From Scylla paramamosain (taxonomy: Eukaryota > Arthropoda > Malacostraca > Decapoda > Portunidae), in the NCBI RefSeq assembly GCF_035594125.1, contig NW_026973748.1, positions 359,728 through 423,727 of the forward strand: a stretch of 64,000 bases of DNA, written 5' to 3'. Of this stretch, positions 1 to 8,119 are shown one piece after another; position 1 is the first letter of the stretch, and each line of letters starts with the position of its first letter. The notes beneath the pieces are model-generated. The model saw nothing but the letters and a program-made list of their open reading frames with translations. It did not search any database and was not told where the DNA came from. A program made the translations under genes and the position numbers.

Positions 1-140
1 TGATGAAACTCATGAATAACACTTTTAATTGAGAAACAGAATTACCTTACAAAATGTGTGTATTTTGAGTGTTTTTCACATTCTTAGTTACGAAAATCAC
101 AAATTACATGCGAAACTAGCTAGTTTCCTAGATACCAAAA

Positions 141-238
141 TGCCGAAACTCATGAATAACACTCTTAATTGAGAAACAGAAAAACCTTACTAAATGCGTG
201 TATTTTGAGTGCTTTTCACATTCTTAGTTACCCAAAAC
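141..238 (+). repeat. Monomer A of the prototype HOR
   Basis: 98 bp beginning with the GCTGAAACTCATGAATAAC-like anchor and containing ACTCTTAATTGAGAAACAG, then TGCGTGTATTTTGAGTGC and CACATTCTTAGTTACC. It is the easiest phase marker for HOR copies on either strand. Its first 35 bp resemble the start of F (AATAACACTCTTTATTGAG). Confidence 0.85.
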
Positions 239-338
239 CCAAATTGATTGCGAAACCAGCTTTATGTAGTAAAAAAAAAAAACGACATTTTCAGAAAAGT
301 GTCTATTGAGTGTTTTTGAGCGTGATAGGCAGTAAAAT
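239..338 (+). repeat. Monomer B of the prototype HOR
   Basis: 100 bp. The consensus over copies begins CCCAAATTGCATGCGAAAC, then CTTTATGTGGGAAAAAAATG, ACATTACCAGAAAAGTGTCT and GAGCGTGATAGGCAATAAAG. It pairs best with monomer G (CATGCAAAGCCACC, TATATGGGGAAATTAAACG, CCAGAAAACTGTCTTATGAG, CAGCATGTTAGGCACC). In this copy TGTGGG reads TGTAGT, followed by a 12-A run. Confidence 0.85.
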
Positions 339-433
339 ACTAAAAAGAAGGGCAATCACATTACAAGGGAATAAAATCAATGTTTACCAAGAAATTGCCT
401 TTAAGTGTTTTTGAGCTCCTTATATACCAAAAC
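339..433 (+). repeat. Monomer C of the prototype HOR
   Basis: 95 bp: ACTAAAAAG, GGGCAATCACATTACA, GGGAATAAAA, TTACCAAGAA, TTGCCTTTAAGTGTTTTTGA, GCTCCTTATATACC. It pairs with H (GTCACTCTATATGGGAATCC, AAAATTACTGAAAACGTGTC). Confidence 0.85.
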
Positions 434-529
434 GTTAAAACGCATGCAAACTACACTTTATGGAGAAACAGAATAACATTACCAAAAACATGTATTTTGA
501 GTGTTTTTGATCATGTTACCAATAAAAAC
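434..529 (+). repeat. Monomer D of the prototype HOR
   Basis: Exactly 96 bp: ACGCATGCAAA, CTTTATGGAGAAACAGAATA, ACATTACCAAAAACATGT, ATTTTGAGTGTTTTTGATCA, TGTTACC. It closely resembles monomer I (GAATAACATTACCAAAAAG, TATTTTGAGTGTTTTTGAGC), supporting the duplicated-pentamer model. Confidence 0.88.
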
Positions 530-626
530 GCTTAAATACATGCTAGGAACCCTATTTGTGGGAAACGAAAGGACATTACGAGAAACGTGTATTATGAGTA
601 TTTTTTAATTCATTAAGTACCAAAAA
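530..626 (+). repeat. Monomer E of the prototype HOR
   Basis: 97 bp: GCTTAAATACATGC, GGGAAACGAAAGGACATTAC, GAGAAACGTGTATTATGAGT, then TTAAGTACC. It resembles J (GGGAAACAAAAGGACATTAC, GAGAAACGTGTATAATGAGT). Confidence 0.88.
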
Positions 627-828
627 GCTAAAAGCCACAAATAACTCTCTATTGAGAAAAAATAAATAAATAAATAAAAAAAATACGATATTTATTTTTC
701 TTTTTTATTCATCTTCACAGGTACCGAGGTGCCAAAATTCAAGCAAAATTCATGAAATTTTCTGAAATAAGAACATTATCAAAAAAGTTAATTTTAGCTT
801 TTTTTTTTTCGACTGTTATGTAGCAAAC
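627..828 (+). repeat. Monomer F, expanded by an A/T-tract insertion with a GGTACC site
   Basis: About 202 bp, twice the usual monomer. The first 35 bp look like the start of A, and the last 55 bp (ACATTATCAAAAAAGTTAAT, then TTATGT and CAAACC) look like a normal monomer end. Between them is an AAAT-rich run (about 656-693), a T-rich run, and CATCTTCACAGGTACCGAGG followed by GCCAAAATTC and CAAAATTCA. GGTACC lies at about 720-725. This segment is the most length-variable part of every HOR copy, and the GGTACC recurs once in most copies. Confidence 0.85.
656..693 (+). repeat. AAAT microsatellite in monomer F
   Basis: Tandem AAAT units followed by an A run, part of the variable F segment. Similar AAAT runs occupy the same place in other copies. 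Confidence 0.85.
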
Positions 829-924
829 CATAAAGTGCATGCAAAGCCACCTATATGGGGAAATCAAAAGTCTTTGCCAGAAAATTGTCTTATGAGTGTT
901 TTTCAGCTTGTTAGGCACCAAAAC
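829..924 (+). repeat. Monomer G of the prototype HOR
   Basis: 96 bp: GTGCATGCAAAGCCACC, TATATGGGGAAAT, GTCTTTGCCAGAAAA, GAGTGTTTTTCAGC, TTGTTAGGCACC. Pairs with B. In a sub-family (near 2860, 3890, 15845, 26650 and 33560) G is fused to H through CAATTTCAACAATATTACTG. Confidence 0.85.
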
Positions 925-1010
925 GATAAATAACATGGAAGTCACTCTATATGGGAATCCAAAACAAAATTACTGAAAACGTGTCTTTTCGGTGTTTTAC
1001 GTAGAAAAAC
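925..1010 (+). repeat. Monomer H of the prototype HOR
   Basis: 86 bp, shorter than its neighbours: GATAAATAACATGGAAGTC, CTATATGGGAATCCAAAAC, AAAATTACTGAAAACGTGTC, GGTGTTTTACGTAGAAAAAC. The TTTTACGTAGAAAAAC end is diagnostic for H on both strands. Pairs with C. Confidence 0.85.
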
Positions 1011-1110
1011 GCTAAAACGGATGCAACCCAACCAATATGAAAAAAAAAATAGAATAATATTACAAAAAAACTATATTTTCAGTATTTTTGAGCTGGTTAC
1101 CTACAAAAAA
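1011..1110 (+). repeat. Monomer I of the prototype HOR
   Basis: 100 bp in this copy: GCTAAAACGGATGCAAC, CCAACCAATATGAA, an A run, GAATAATATTAC, then TTTTTGAGCTGGTTACCTAC. Pairs with D. Confidence 0.85.
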
Positions 1111-1238
1111 GGTGAAAATGAATGCAAAGCACTCCCTATTGCTAAAGAAAAGGACATTACGAGAAACGTGTATAATGAGTGTTTTATTATTTTCGAGCAA
1201 AAGAACTTGTGGTTCACAAGAACCACAAGGCAAAAAGC
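1111..1238 (+). repeat. Monomer J of the prototype HOR, long W-type variant
   Basis: 128 bp against about 107 in most copies. It begins with GAAAATGAATGCAAAGCACT and carries GGACATTACGAGAAACGTGT. The extra bases, after GAGTGTTTTATTATTTTCG, create the CTTGTGGTTC/GAACCACAAG hairpin at 1206-1229. The usual copy reads TTTATAGTTTCACAAGAACC instead. Pairs with E. Confidence 0.85.
1206..1229. repeat. 10-bp perfect inverted repeat (type-W marker, copy 1)
   Basis: CTTGTGGTTC, loop ACAA, GAACCACAAG: ten paired bases. The right arm is the normal monomer J sequence; the left arm is the extra part. Related copies lie at 20007-20030 (one mismatch) and 27799-27822 (perfect). A reverse-orientation copy at 56040-56055 keeps only 6 bp. 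It labels one HOR type. Confidence 0.88.
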
Positions 1239-1280
1239 GCAAAAACTTGTGTATATAAAGAAGTTTCTAAGATACCAAAA
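1239..1280 (+). repeat. Monomer K, truncated 42-bp piece closing the HOR
   Basis: 42 bp: GCAAAAACTTGTGTATATAA, AGAAGTTTC, GATACCAAAA. It looks like the first third of a monomer joined directly to the last 15 bp of one, so it is probably a deleted monomer. It precedes A in nearly every HOR copy, so the deletion predates HOR amplification. Confidence 0.8.
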
Positions 1281-4193
1281 TGCTGAAACTCATGAATAAC
1301 AATCTTAACTGAAAAACAGAACAATCTTACCAAAAGCGTGCATTTTCATTGTTTTTCACATTGTTAGTTAGCAAAATCCCAAAAAGCATGCGAAACTAGC
1401 TTTATGTGAGAAAAAAATGACATTATCAGAAGTGTCTTTTGAGTGTTTTTGAGCATGTTTGGCAATAAAGTACTAGAAAGCAAGGCAATCACATTACATG
1501 GGAATAAAACCAACTTTGACCAAGAACTTGCCATTATGTGTTTTTGAGCTCCTTACATACCAAAACGCTAAAATGCATGCAAAACACTCCTTTATGGAGA
1601 AGCAGAAAAAAACATTACAAAAAACATGTGTTTTAAGTGTTTTTGATCATGTTACCTATAAAAACGCTTAAATACATTCAAAGAACCCTATGTTTGGGAA
1701 ACGAAAGGACATTATGAAAAACGTTTATTATGACTGTTTTAAAGTTCCTTAAGTACCAACACGTTAAAACCCACAAATAACACTCATTAAAGAGAAAAAA
1801 AATAAAAAAGATTTAAAAATTCTGCCAAAATTCAGGGAATTTACGTGGAAAAAAAGAACATTATCAAAAGGGTTAATTATAGTTTTTTTTTTTCGGATTG
1901 TTATTTACCAAACCTTAAAGTGCATGCAAAGCCACCTATATGAGGAAATTAAACGACTTTGCCAGAAACCTGTCTTTTCAGTGTTTTTCAGTATGTTAGG
2001 CACTAAACCGATAAATAATATGGAAGTCAGTTAATATGTGAATCCAAAACAAAATTACTGAAAACGTGTCTTTTCAGCGTTTAACGTAGAAAAAAACGCT
2101 AAAAAGGATGCAAAGCAACGAATATGAAGAAATAGAATAACATTACCAAAACGTGTTTTGGGGCTTTTTACCTAGAAAAAAAACGCGAAAATGGATGTAA
2201 AAGCACTCTATATTGGGAAGAAAAGAGGACATTTAGAGAAACGTGTATAATGATTGTTTTATAGTTTCACAAGAACCACAAGAAAAAAAAACGCAAAAAC
2301 TCGTGTATATAGAGAAGTTTCTTACATACCAAAATGCTAAAACTCATGAATAACACTTTTAATTGAGAAACAGAACTACCTTACCAAATGTGTGTATTTT
2401 GAGTGTTTTTCACACTTTTAGTTACGAAAATCCCAAATTACATTTATACATCCTTTTGTTACATTATTTTGAGTGTTTTTGATCATGTTACCTATAAAAA
2501 CGCTTAAATACATGCAAAGAACCCTATGTCTGTGAAACGAAAGGACATTACGAAAATCGTGTATTATGATTGTTTTTAAGTTCCTTAAGTACCAAAAAAC
2601 TAAAACCCACAAATAGAGAAAAAATAAATAACTAAAAAAATAGGTTTTTCTTTTTTTGTTATTCATCTAAATAGGTATGAAGATGCCAAAATTCAGGCAA
2701 AATTCAGGGAAATTATGTAAAAAACACATAAAAAATTTTTTTTTAGCTTTTTTCCGGAATTATGTACCAATCCCAGAAGTGCATGCAAAGACACCTATAT
2801 GAAATTACACGACTTTACCAGAAATCTGTCTTTTGAGTGTTTTTTTTCCAGCAATTTCAACAGTACTACTGAAAACGTGTCTTTTAAGTGATTTACGAAG
2901 AAAAACGCTAAAACGGATGCAATCCAACCAATATGAAGAAATACAATAACATTACCAAAAAGATATATTTTGAGTGTTTTTCAGCTTGTTACCTACAAAA
3001 AATGCGAAAATGGATGGAAAGCACTCTATATTGGGAAACAAAAGAACATTACGAAAAACTTGTATAATGAGTGTTTTATAGTTTCACACGAACCACAAGG
3101 CAAAAAACGCAAAAATTCGTGTATATAGAGAAGTTTCTTACATACCAAAATGCTGAAATGCATGAATAACACTTTTAATTGAGAAACAGAACTACCTTAC
3201 CAAATGTGTGTATTTTGAGTGTTTTTCACATTCTTAGTTACGAAAATGCCAAATTACATGCGAAACTACCTTTATGTGGAAAAAAAATGACATTACCAAA
3301 AAAAAGTGTCTTTTTAGTGTTTTTGAGCGTGATATGCAACAAAGCACTAAAAAGCAGAACAATCACATTACATGGGAATAAAACCTTTTACGAAAACTTT
3401 TACGAAGAACTTGCCTTTAAGTGTTTTTTAACTCCTTACATACCAGATTGCTAAAACGCATGCAAAACACCCTTTATGGAGAAACAGAATAACATTACCA
3501 AAAACATGTATTTTGAGTTTTTTTTATCATGTAACCTATAAAAACGCTTAAATACATGTAAAGGACCCTATATTTGTATAACAAAAGGACATTACGAAAA
3601 TCGTGTATTATGAGTGTTTTTAAGTTCCTTAAGTACCAAAAAGCTAAAACCCACAAATAACACTCTTTATAGAGAGAAATAAAAATAAATTTTTTGTTGT
3701 TCATCTTCATAGGTACCGAGATGCCAAAATTCTGGCAAAATTCATGGAAATTTTGTAAAAAAATCTTTATAAAAAAAAATAATTTTAGCCTTTTTCCGGA
3801 GTTATGTACAAACCCTGAAGTGCATGCAAATCCACCTATATGGGGAAATTTCACGACTTTACCAGAAACCTGTCTTTTGAGTGTTTTTCAGCAATTTCAA
3901 CAATATTACTGAAAACGTGTCTTTTCAGTGATTTACTTAAAAAAAAACACTAAAACGGATGTAAACCAACCAATAAGAAGAAATAGAATAGCATTACCAA
4001 AAAGATATATTTTGATGTGTTTTTGAGCTTGTTACCTACAAAAAAAGCAAAAAATGGATGGAAAGCACTTTATATTGGCAAAGAAAAGGACATTACGAGA
4101 AACGTGTATGAGTGTTTTTATAATTTGACAAGAACCACAAGGTAAAAAACTAAAACACTCGTGTACATAAAAAAAGTTTCTTACATACCAAAA

Positions 4194-4281
4194 AGATGAA
4201 ACTCATGAATAACACTTTTAATTTTAAAACAGAAATACCTTACCAAATGTGTGTATTAGAAAAGTTTCTTACCTACCAAAA
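4194..4281 (+). repeat. 88-bp doublet of monomer A (type-P marker, copy 1)
   Basis: A truncated extra A monomer precedes the normal A at 4282. It runs from the A anchor to GTGTATTAG and then continues with K's AAGTTTCTTAC. The same private junction recurs at 16148-16235 and, reversed, at 44127-44213. In each case the following A carries the rare GCCTGTGTTTTG or GCCTGTATTTTG variant. The copy at 33860 has the variant but lacks the doublet. Confidence 0.85.
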
Positions 4282-7040
4282 TGCTGAAAATCATGAATTA
4301 CACTTTTAAATAAGAAATAGAAAAACCTTATTAATGCCTGTGTTTTGATTTTTTTTTTCACATTCTTTTTCACATTCCCAAATTCCATGCAAAACTAGCT
4401 TTATGTGGGAAATAAATTATATTACCAGAAAAGTGTCTTTTGAGTGTTTTGAGCGTGTTAGGCAATAAAGCACTAAAAAGCAGGGTAATAACATTACATG
4501 GGAATAAAAACAACTTTTACCAAGAACTTGCCTTTAAGTGTTTTTGAGCTCATTACATACCAAAACGCTAAAACGCATGCAAAACACCTTTTATGGAGAA
4601 ACAGAATAAAATTACCAAAAACATATATTTTTTGGGTTTTGATCATGTTATCTATAAAAAGGCTTAAATACATATAAAGAACCTTATGTTTGCGAAACGA
4701 AAGGACATTACGAGAAATGTGTATTATAAGTGTTTTTAAGTTTAAGTACCAAAAAAATAAAACCTACAAATAACACTCTTTATTTAGAAAAAAAGTAAGA
4801 AAATAAAAAATAGGATTTTTTTTTTTATTATTCATCTTCATAGGTACCGAGATTCCAAAATTCTGGGAAAATTCAGGGCTGTTATATGATAAAAGAAAAT
4901 TATCAAAAAAGTTAATTTTAGCTTTTTTTCCGGATTGTTATATACCAAACCCTAAAGTGCATCCAAAGACTCCTATATGAGGAAATTAAACGACCTTACC
5001 AGAAATCTGTTTTTTGAGTGTTTTTCAGCATGTTAGGCACCAAAACGATAAATAATAAGAAACTCACCCTATATGAGAATCCAAAACAAAATTGCTGAAA
5101 ACTTTTCAGTGTTTTACGTAGAAAAACGCTGAAACGGATGCAAACCAACCAATATCAACAAATAGAAAAACATTACCAAAAAGGCATATTTTGAGTGTTT
5201 TTGTGTTTGTTACCAAGAAAAAAAACGGGAAAATTGATGCAAAGCACTCTACATAAGAAAAGAAAAGGACTTTGCAAGAAAAGTGTATAATGAGTTTTTT
5301 ATAGTTCAAACGAAAGGCAAAAAACACAAAAACTCGTGTATATGGAGAATGTTCCTAGATACCAAAATGCTGAAACTCATGAATAGCACTCTTAACTGAG
5401 AAACAGAACAACCTTACTAAATGCGTGTATTTTGCGTGCTTTTCACATTCTTAGTTATCAAAACCCCAAACTACATGCGAAACCACCTTTATGTGAGAAA
5501 AAAAGGACATTACCAGAAAAGTGTCTTTTAAGTGTTTTTGAGCGTGATAGGCAATAAAGCACTAAAAAGCACGGCAATGAAATTACGATATTTTTTTTTC
5601 TTTCTTATTCATCTTCACAGGTACCGAGATGCCAAAATTCGGGCAAAATTCAGGAAATTATGTGAAATAAGAACATTAACAAAAAATTTAAGTTTAGTTT
5701 TTTTTTCGGACTATTATGTACCAAACCCCTAAAGCGCATGGGGAAATTAAACGTCTTTGCCAGAAAACGGTCTTATGAGAGTTTTTCAGCATCTTAGGAA
5801 CCAACACGATAAATAACATGGAAGTCAATCTATATGGGAATCCAAAACAATATTACTAAAAACGTGTTTTTTCGGTGTTTTACGTAGAAAAATGCTAAAA
5901 CGGATGCAAACCAACCAATATGAAGGAATAGAATAACATTACCAAAAAGGTATATTTTGTTTTTGAAATTGTTACCGACAAAAAACGCGAAAATAGATGG
6001 AAAGCTCTCTATATTGGGAAGCAAAAGGACATTACGAGAAACATGTATAATGAGTGTTTTATAGTTTCACAAGAACTACAAGGCAAAAAACGCAAAAACT
6101 CGTGTATATAGAGAAGTTTCTTACATTCCAAAATGCTGAAACTCTGGAACAACACTTTTAATTGAGAAACAGAACAATCTTACTAAATGCGTGTATTTTG
6201 AGTGCTTTTCACATCCTTAGTTACCAAAACCCCAAATTGCATGCGAAACCAGCTTTATGTGGGAAAAAAATGACATTACCAGAAAAATGTCTTTTGAATG
6301 TTTTTGAGCGTGTTAGCCAATAAAGCACTAAAAAGCAGGGCAATCACATTACATTGAAATAAAACCAATTTTTAACAAGAACTTGCCTTTAAGTGTATTT
6401 GAGCTCCTTATATACCAAAACACTAAAATGCATGCAAAATACACTCTAGGGTGAAACAGAATAACATTACCAAAAACATGTATTTTGAGTGTTTTTGATC
6501 ATGTTACCAATAAAAACGCTTAAATACATGCAAAGAACCCTATTTTTGGGAAACAAAAGGACATTACGAGAAACGTGTTTTATGGGTGTTTTTAAGTTCA
6601 TTAAGTACGAAAAAGCTAAAAGCCACAAATTACACTCTTTATTGAGAAAAAATAAATGAATAAATAAAAAAATACGATATTTTTTTTTCATTCTTATTTA
6701 TCTTCACAGGTAAGGAGGTGCCAAAATTCGGGCAAAGTTCAGGAAATTATATAAAAGCAAAGCCACCTATATGGGGAAATTGAACGTCTTTGCCAGAAAA
6801 CTGACTTATGAGGGTTTTTCAGCATGTTAGGAACCAACACGATAAAACACAAGGAAGTCAGTCTATATGGGAATCCAAAAATAAATTACTGAAAACGCGT
6901 CTTTTCGGTGTTTTACGTAGAAAACGCTAAAACGAATGCAAACCAAACGAATAACATTACCAAAAAGGTATATTTTGAGTGTTTTTGATATTGTTACCTA
7001 AAAAAAACGCGAAAATGGATGGAAAGCACTCTATATTGGA

Positions 7041-7075
7041 AGGCAAAAGGCACCAAAAAGCATTTTAGGCACCAA
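7041..7075 (+). repeat. T junction: monomer J fused to G/H (copy 1)
   Basis: Monomer J breaks after GGCAAAAGG and continues CACCAAAAAGCAT, TTAGGCACCAAAACGATAAA, so a second H-I-J-K segment follows and lengthens the HOR. The same junction occurs at 23299-23333, 41184-41220 (reverse) and 59677-59713 (reverse), showing common descent of these four HOR copies. Confidence 0.85.
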
Positions 7076-7659
7076 AACGATAAATAATATGAAAGTCACT
7101 CTATATGGAAATCCAAAGCAATATTACTGGAATCGTGTCTTTTAAAAGATTTACGTAGAAAAACGCTAAAACAGATGCAAACCAACCAATATGAAGAAAT
7201 AGAATAACATTACCAAAACATATATTTTGTGTGTTCTTGAGCTTGTTACATAAAAAAAATGCGAAAATATATGCAAAGCACTCTATATAAGTGAAAAAAA
7301 AGGACATAACGAGAAACGTGTATAATGAGTGTTTTATAGTTTCACCAGAATCACAAGGCAAAAAACGCAAAAACTCGACTATATGGAGAAGTTTCTAAGA
7401 TACCAAAATACTGAAACTCATGAATAACACTCTTAATCAAGAAATGCGTGTATTTTGAGTGTTATTTTACATTCTTAGTTACCAAAACCCCAAATTCCAT
7501 GCGAAACTAGCTTTATGTAGGAAAAAAATGACATTATCAGAAAAGTGTCTTTCAATGTTTTTAAGCGTGTTAGGTAATAAAGCACTAAAAAGCAGAGCAA
7601 TCACATTACATGGGAATAAAACAAACTTTTACGAAGAACTTGCCTTTTAGTGTTTTTGA

Positions 7660-8119
7660 CACGCATTTAGTAAGGTTGCTCTATTTCTCAATTAAGAGTG
7701 TTATTCAAGAGTTTCAAAATACACACGAGTTTTTGCGTTTTTTGCCTTGTGGTTTTTTTGAACTATAAAACATTCATTATACAGTTTTCTCGCAATGTCC
7801 CTTTGTTTCCCAATGTAGAGTGCTTTGTATCAATTTTCGCGTTTTTTTTTTTTTTTTTTGTAGGAAACAAGCACAAAAACACTCAAAATATACATTTTTG
7901 GTAATGTTATTCTGCTTCTTGATATTGGTTGGTTTGTATCAGTTTTAGCGTTTTTCTACGTAAAACACTGAGAAGACACGTTTTTAGTAATTTTCTTTTG
8001 GATTCCCACAGAGTGAGTTCCTTATTATTTATCGTTTTGGTGCCTAATATGCTGAAAAACACTGAAAAGACATATTTCTGGTAAGGACCTTAATTTCCTC
8101 ATATGGGAGGCTTTGCATG
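7660..8119 (-). repeat. Inverted satellite block Q, copy 1
   Basis: Within a forward array, 460 bp run in reverse: A, K, J, I, H and part of G are read as reverse complements (for example CACGCATTTAGTAAGG, TACGTAAAACACTGAGAAG). The left edge joins the end of C (AGTGTTTTTGA) to reversed A. The right edge joins reversed G (GGCTTTGCATG) to B (TCTTTTAAGTG). The same two breakpoints appear at 40268-40577 and 58620-59075, where the surroundings are reversed and the block is forward. It is therefore an inherited part of one long repeat, not an independent event. Confidence 0.9.

Larger units (their letters stand above)
141..1280 (+). repeat. Prototype 1.14-kb higher-order repeat unit (monomers A-K)
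   Basis: The cleanest complete HOR, 1140 bp from one monomer A start to the next. Sub-repeats in order: A 98 bp, B 100, C 95, D 96, E 97, F 202, G 96, H 86, I 100, J 128, K 42. Each monomer ends in a pyrimidine-rich stretch like GAGTGTTTTTGAGC followed by a TTA..TACCAAAAC-like end, and the next begins GCTAAAAC.CATGC. Monomers differ from each other far more than the same-position monomers of different HOR copies do, which is the definition of a higher-order repeat. J is longer than usual here because it carries the type-W hairpin insertion. Confidence 0.9.
1..7659 (+). repeat. 96-bp-monomer satellite array, forward block 1
   Basis: Continuous tandem monomers of about 96 bp, read with TGTATTTTGAGTGTTTTTGA on the plus strand. 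HOR starts (monomer A, TGCTGAAACTCATGAATAAC or close variants) lie at 1, 141, 1281, 2335, 3151, 4194, 4282, 5368, 6134 and 7409. The full spacing is about 1.05-1.14 kb. Shorter steps mark internal deletions: 1-140 keeps only A and part of B, 2335-3150 lost about 300 bp after 2452, and 5368-6133 jumps from C to F near 5585. The longer 6134-7408 copy contains a partial duplication (T junction near 7041). No host gene is visible; short open frames occur on both strands. Identity as a satellite is certain; the function is unknown. Confidence 0.95.

Noticed and set aside
530..626. CENP-B box
   Set aside because: The TTTCGTTTCCCAAAC-like sequence of reversed E looked tempting, but the required TTCG....A..CGGG pattern is missing, so no centromere claim is made from it.
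650..700. Frequent AATAAA as polyadenylation signals
   Set aside because: These are parts of AAAT microsatellites in monomer F and have no gene upstream.
700..730. Pyrimidine tract plus CACAGG or CATAGG in each monomer F as a 3' splice site
   Set aside because: The T run and AG resemble an acceptor, but there is no exon, no donor partner and no coding sequence. The motif repeats each 1.1 kb as part of the satellite.
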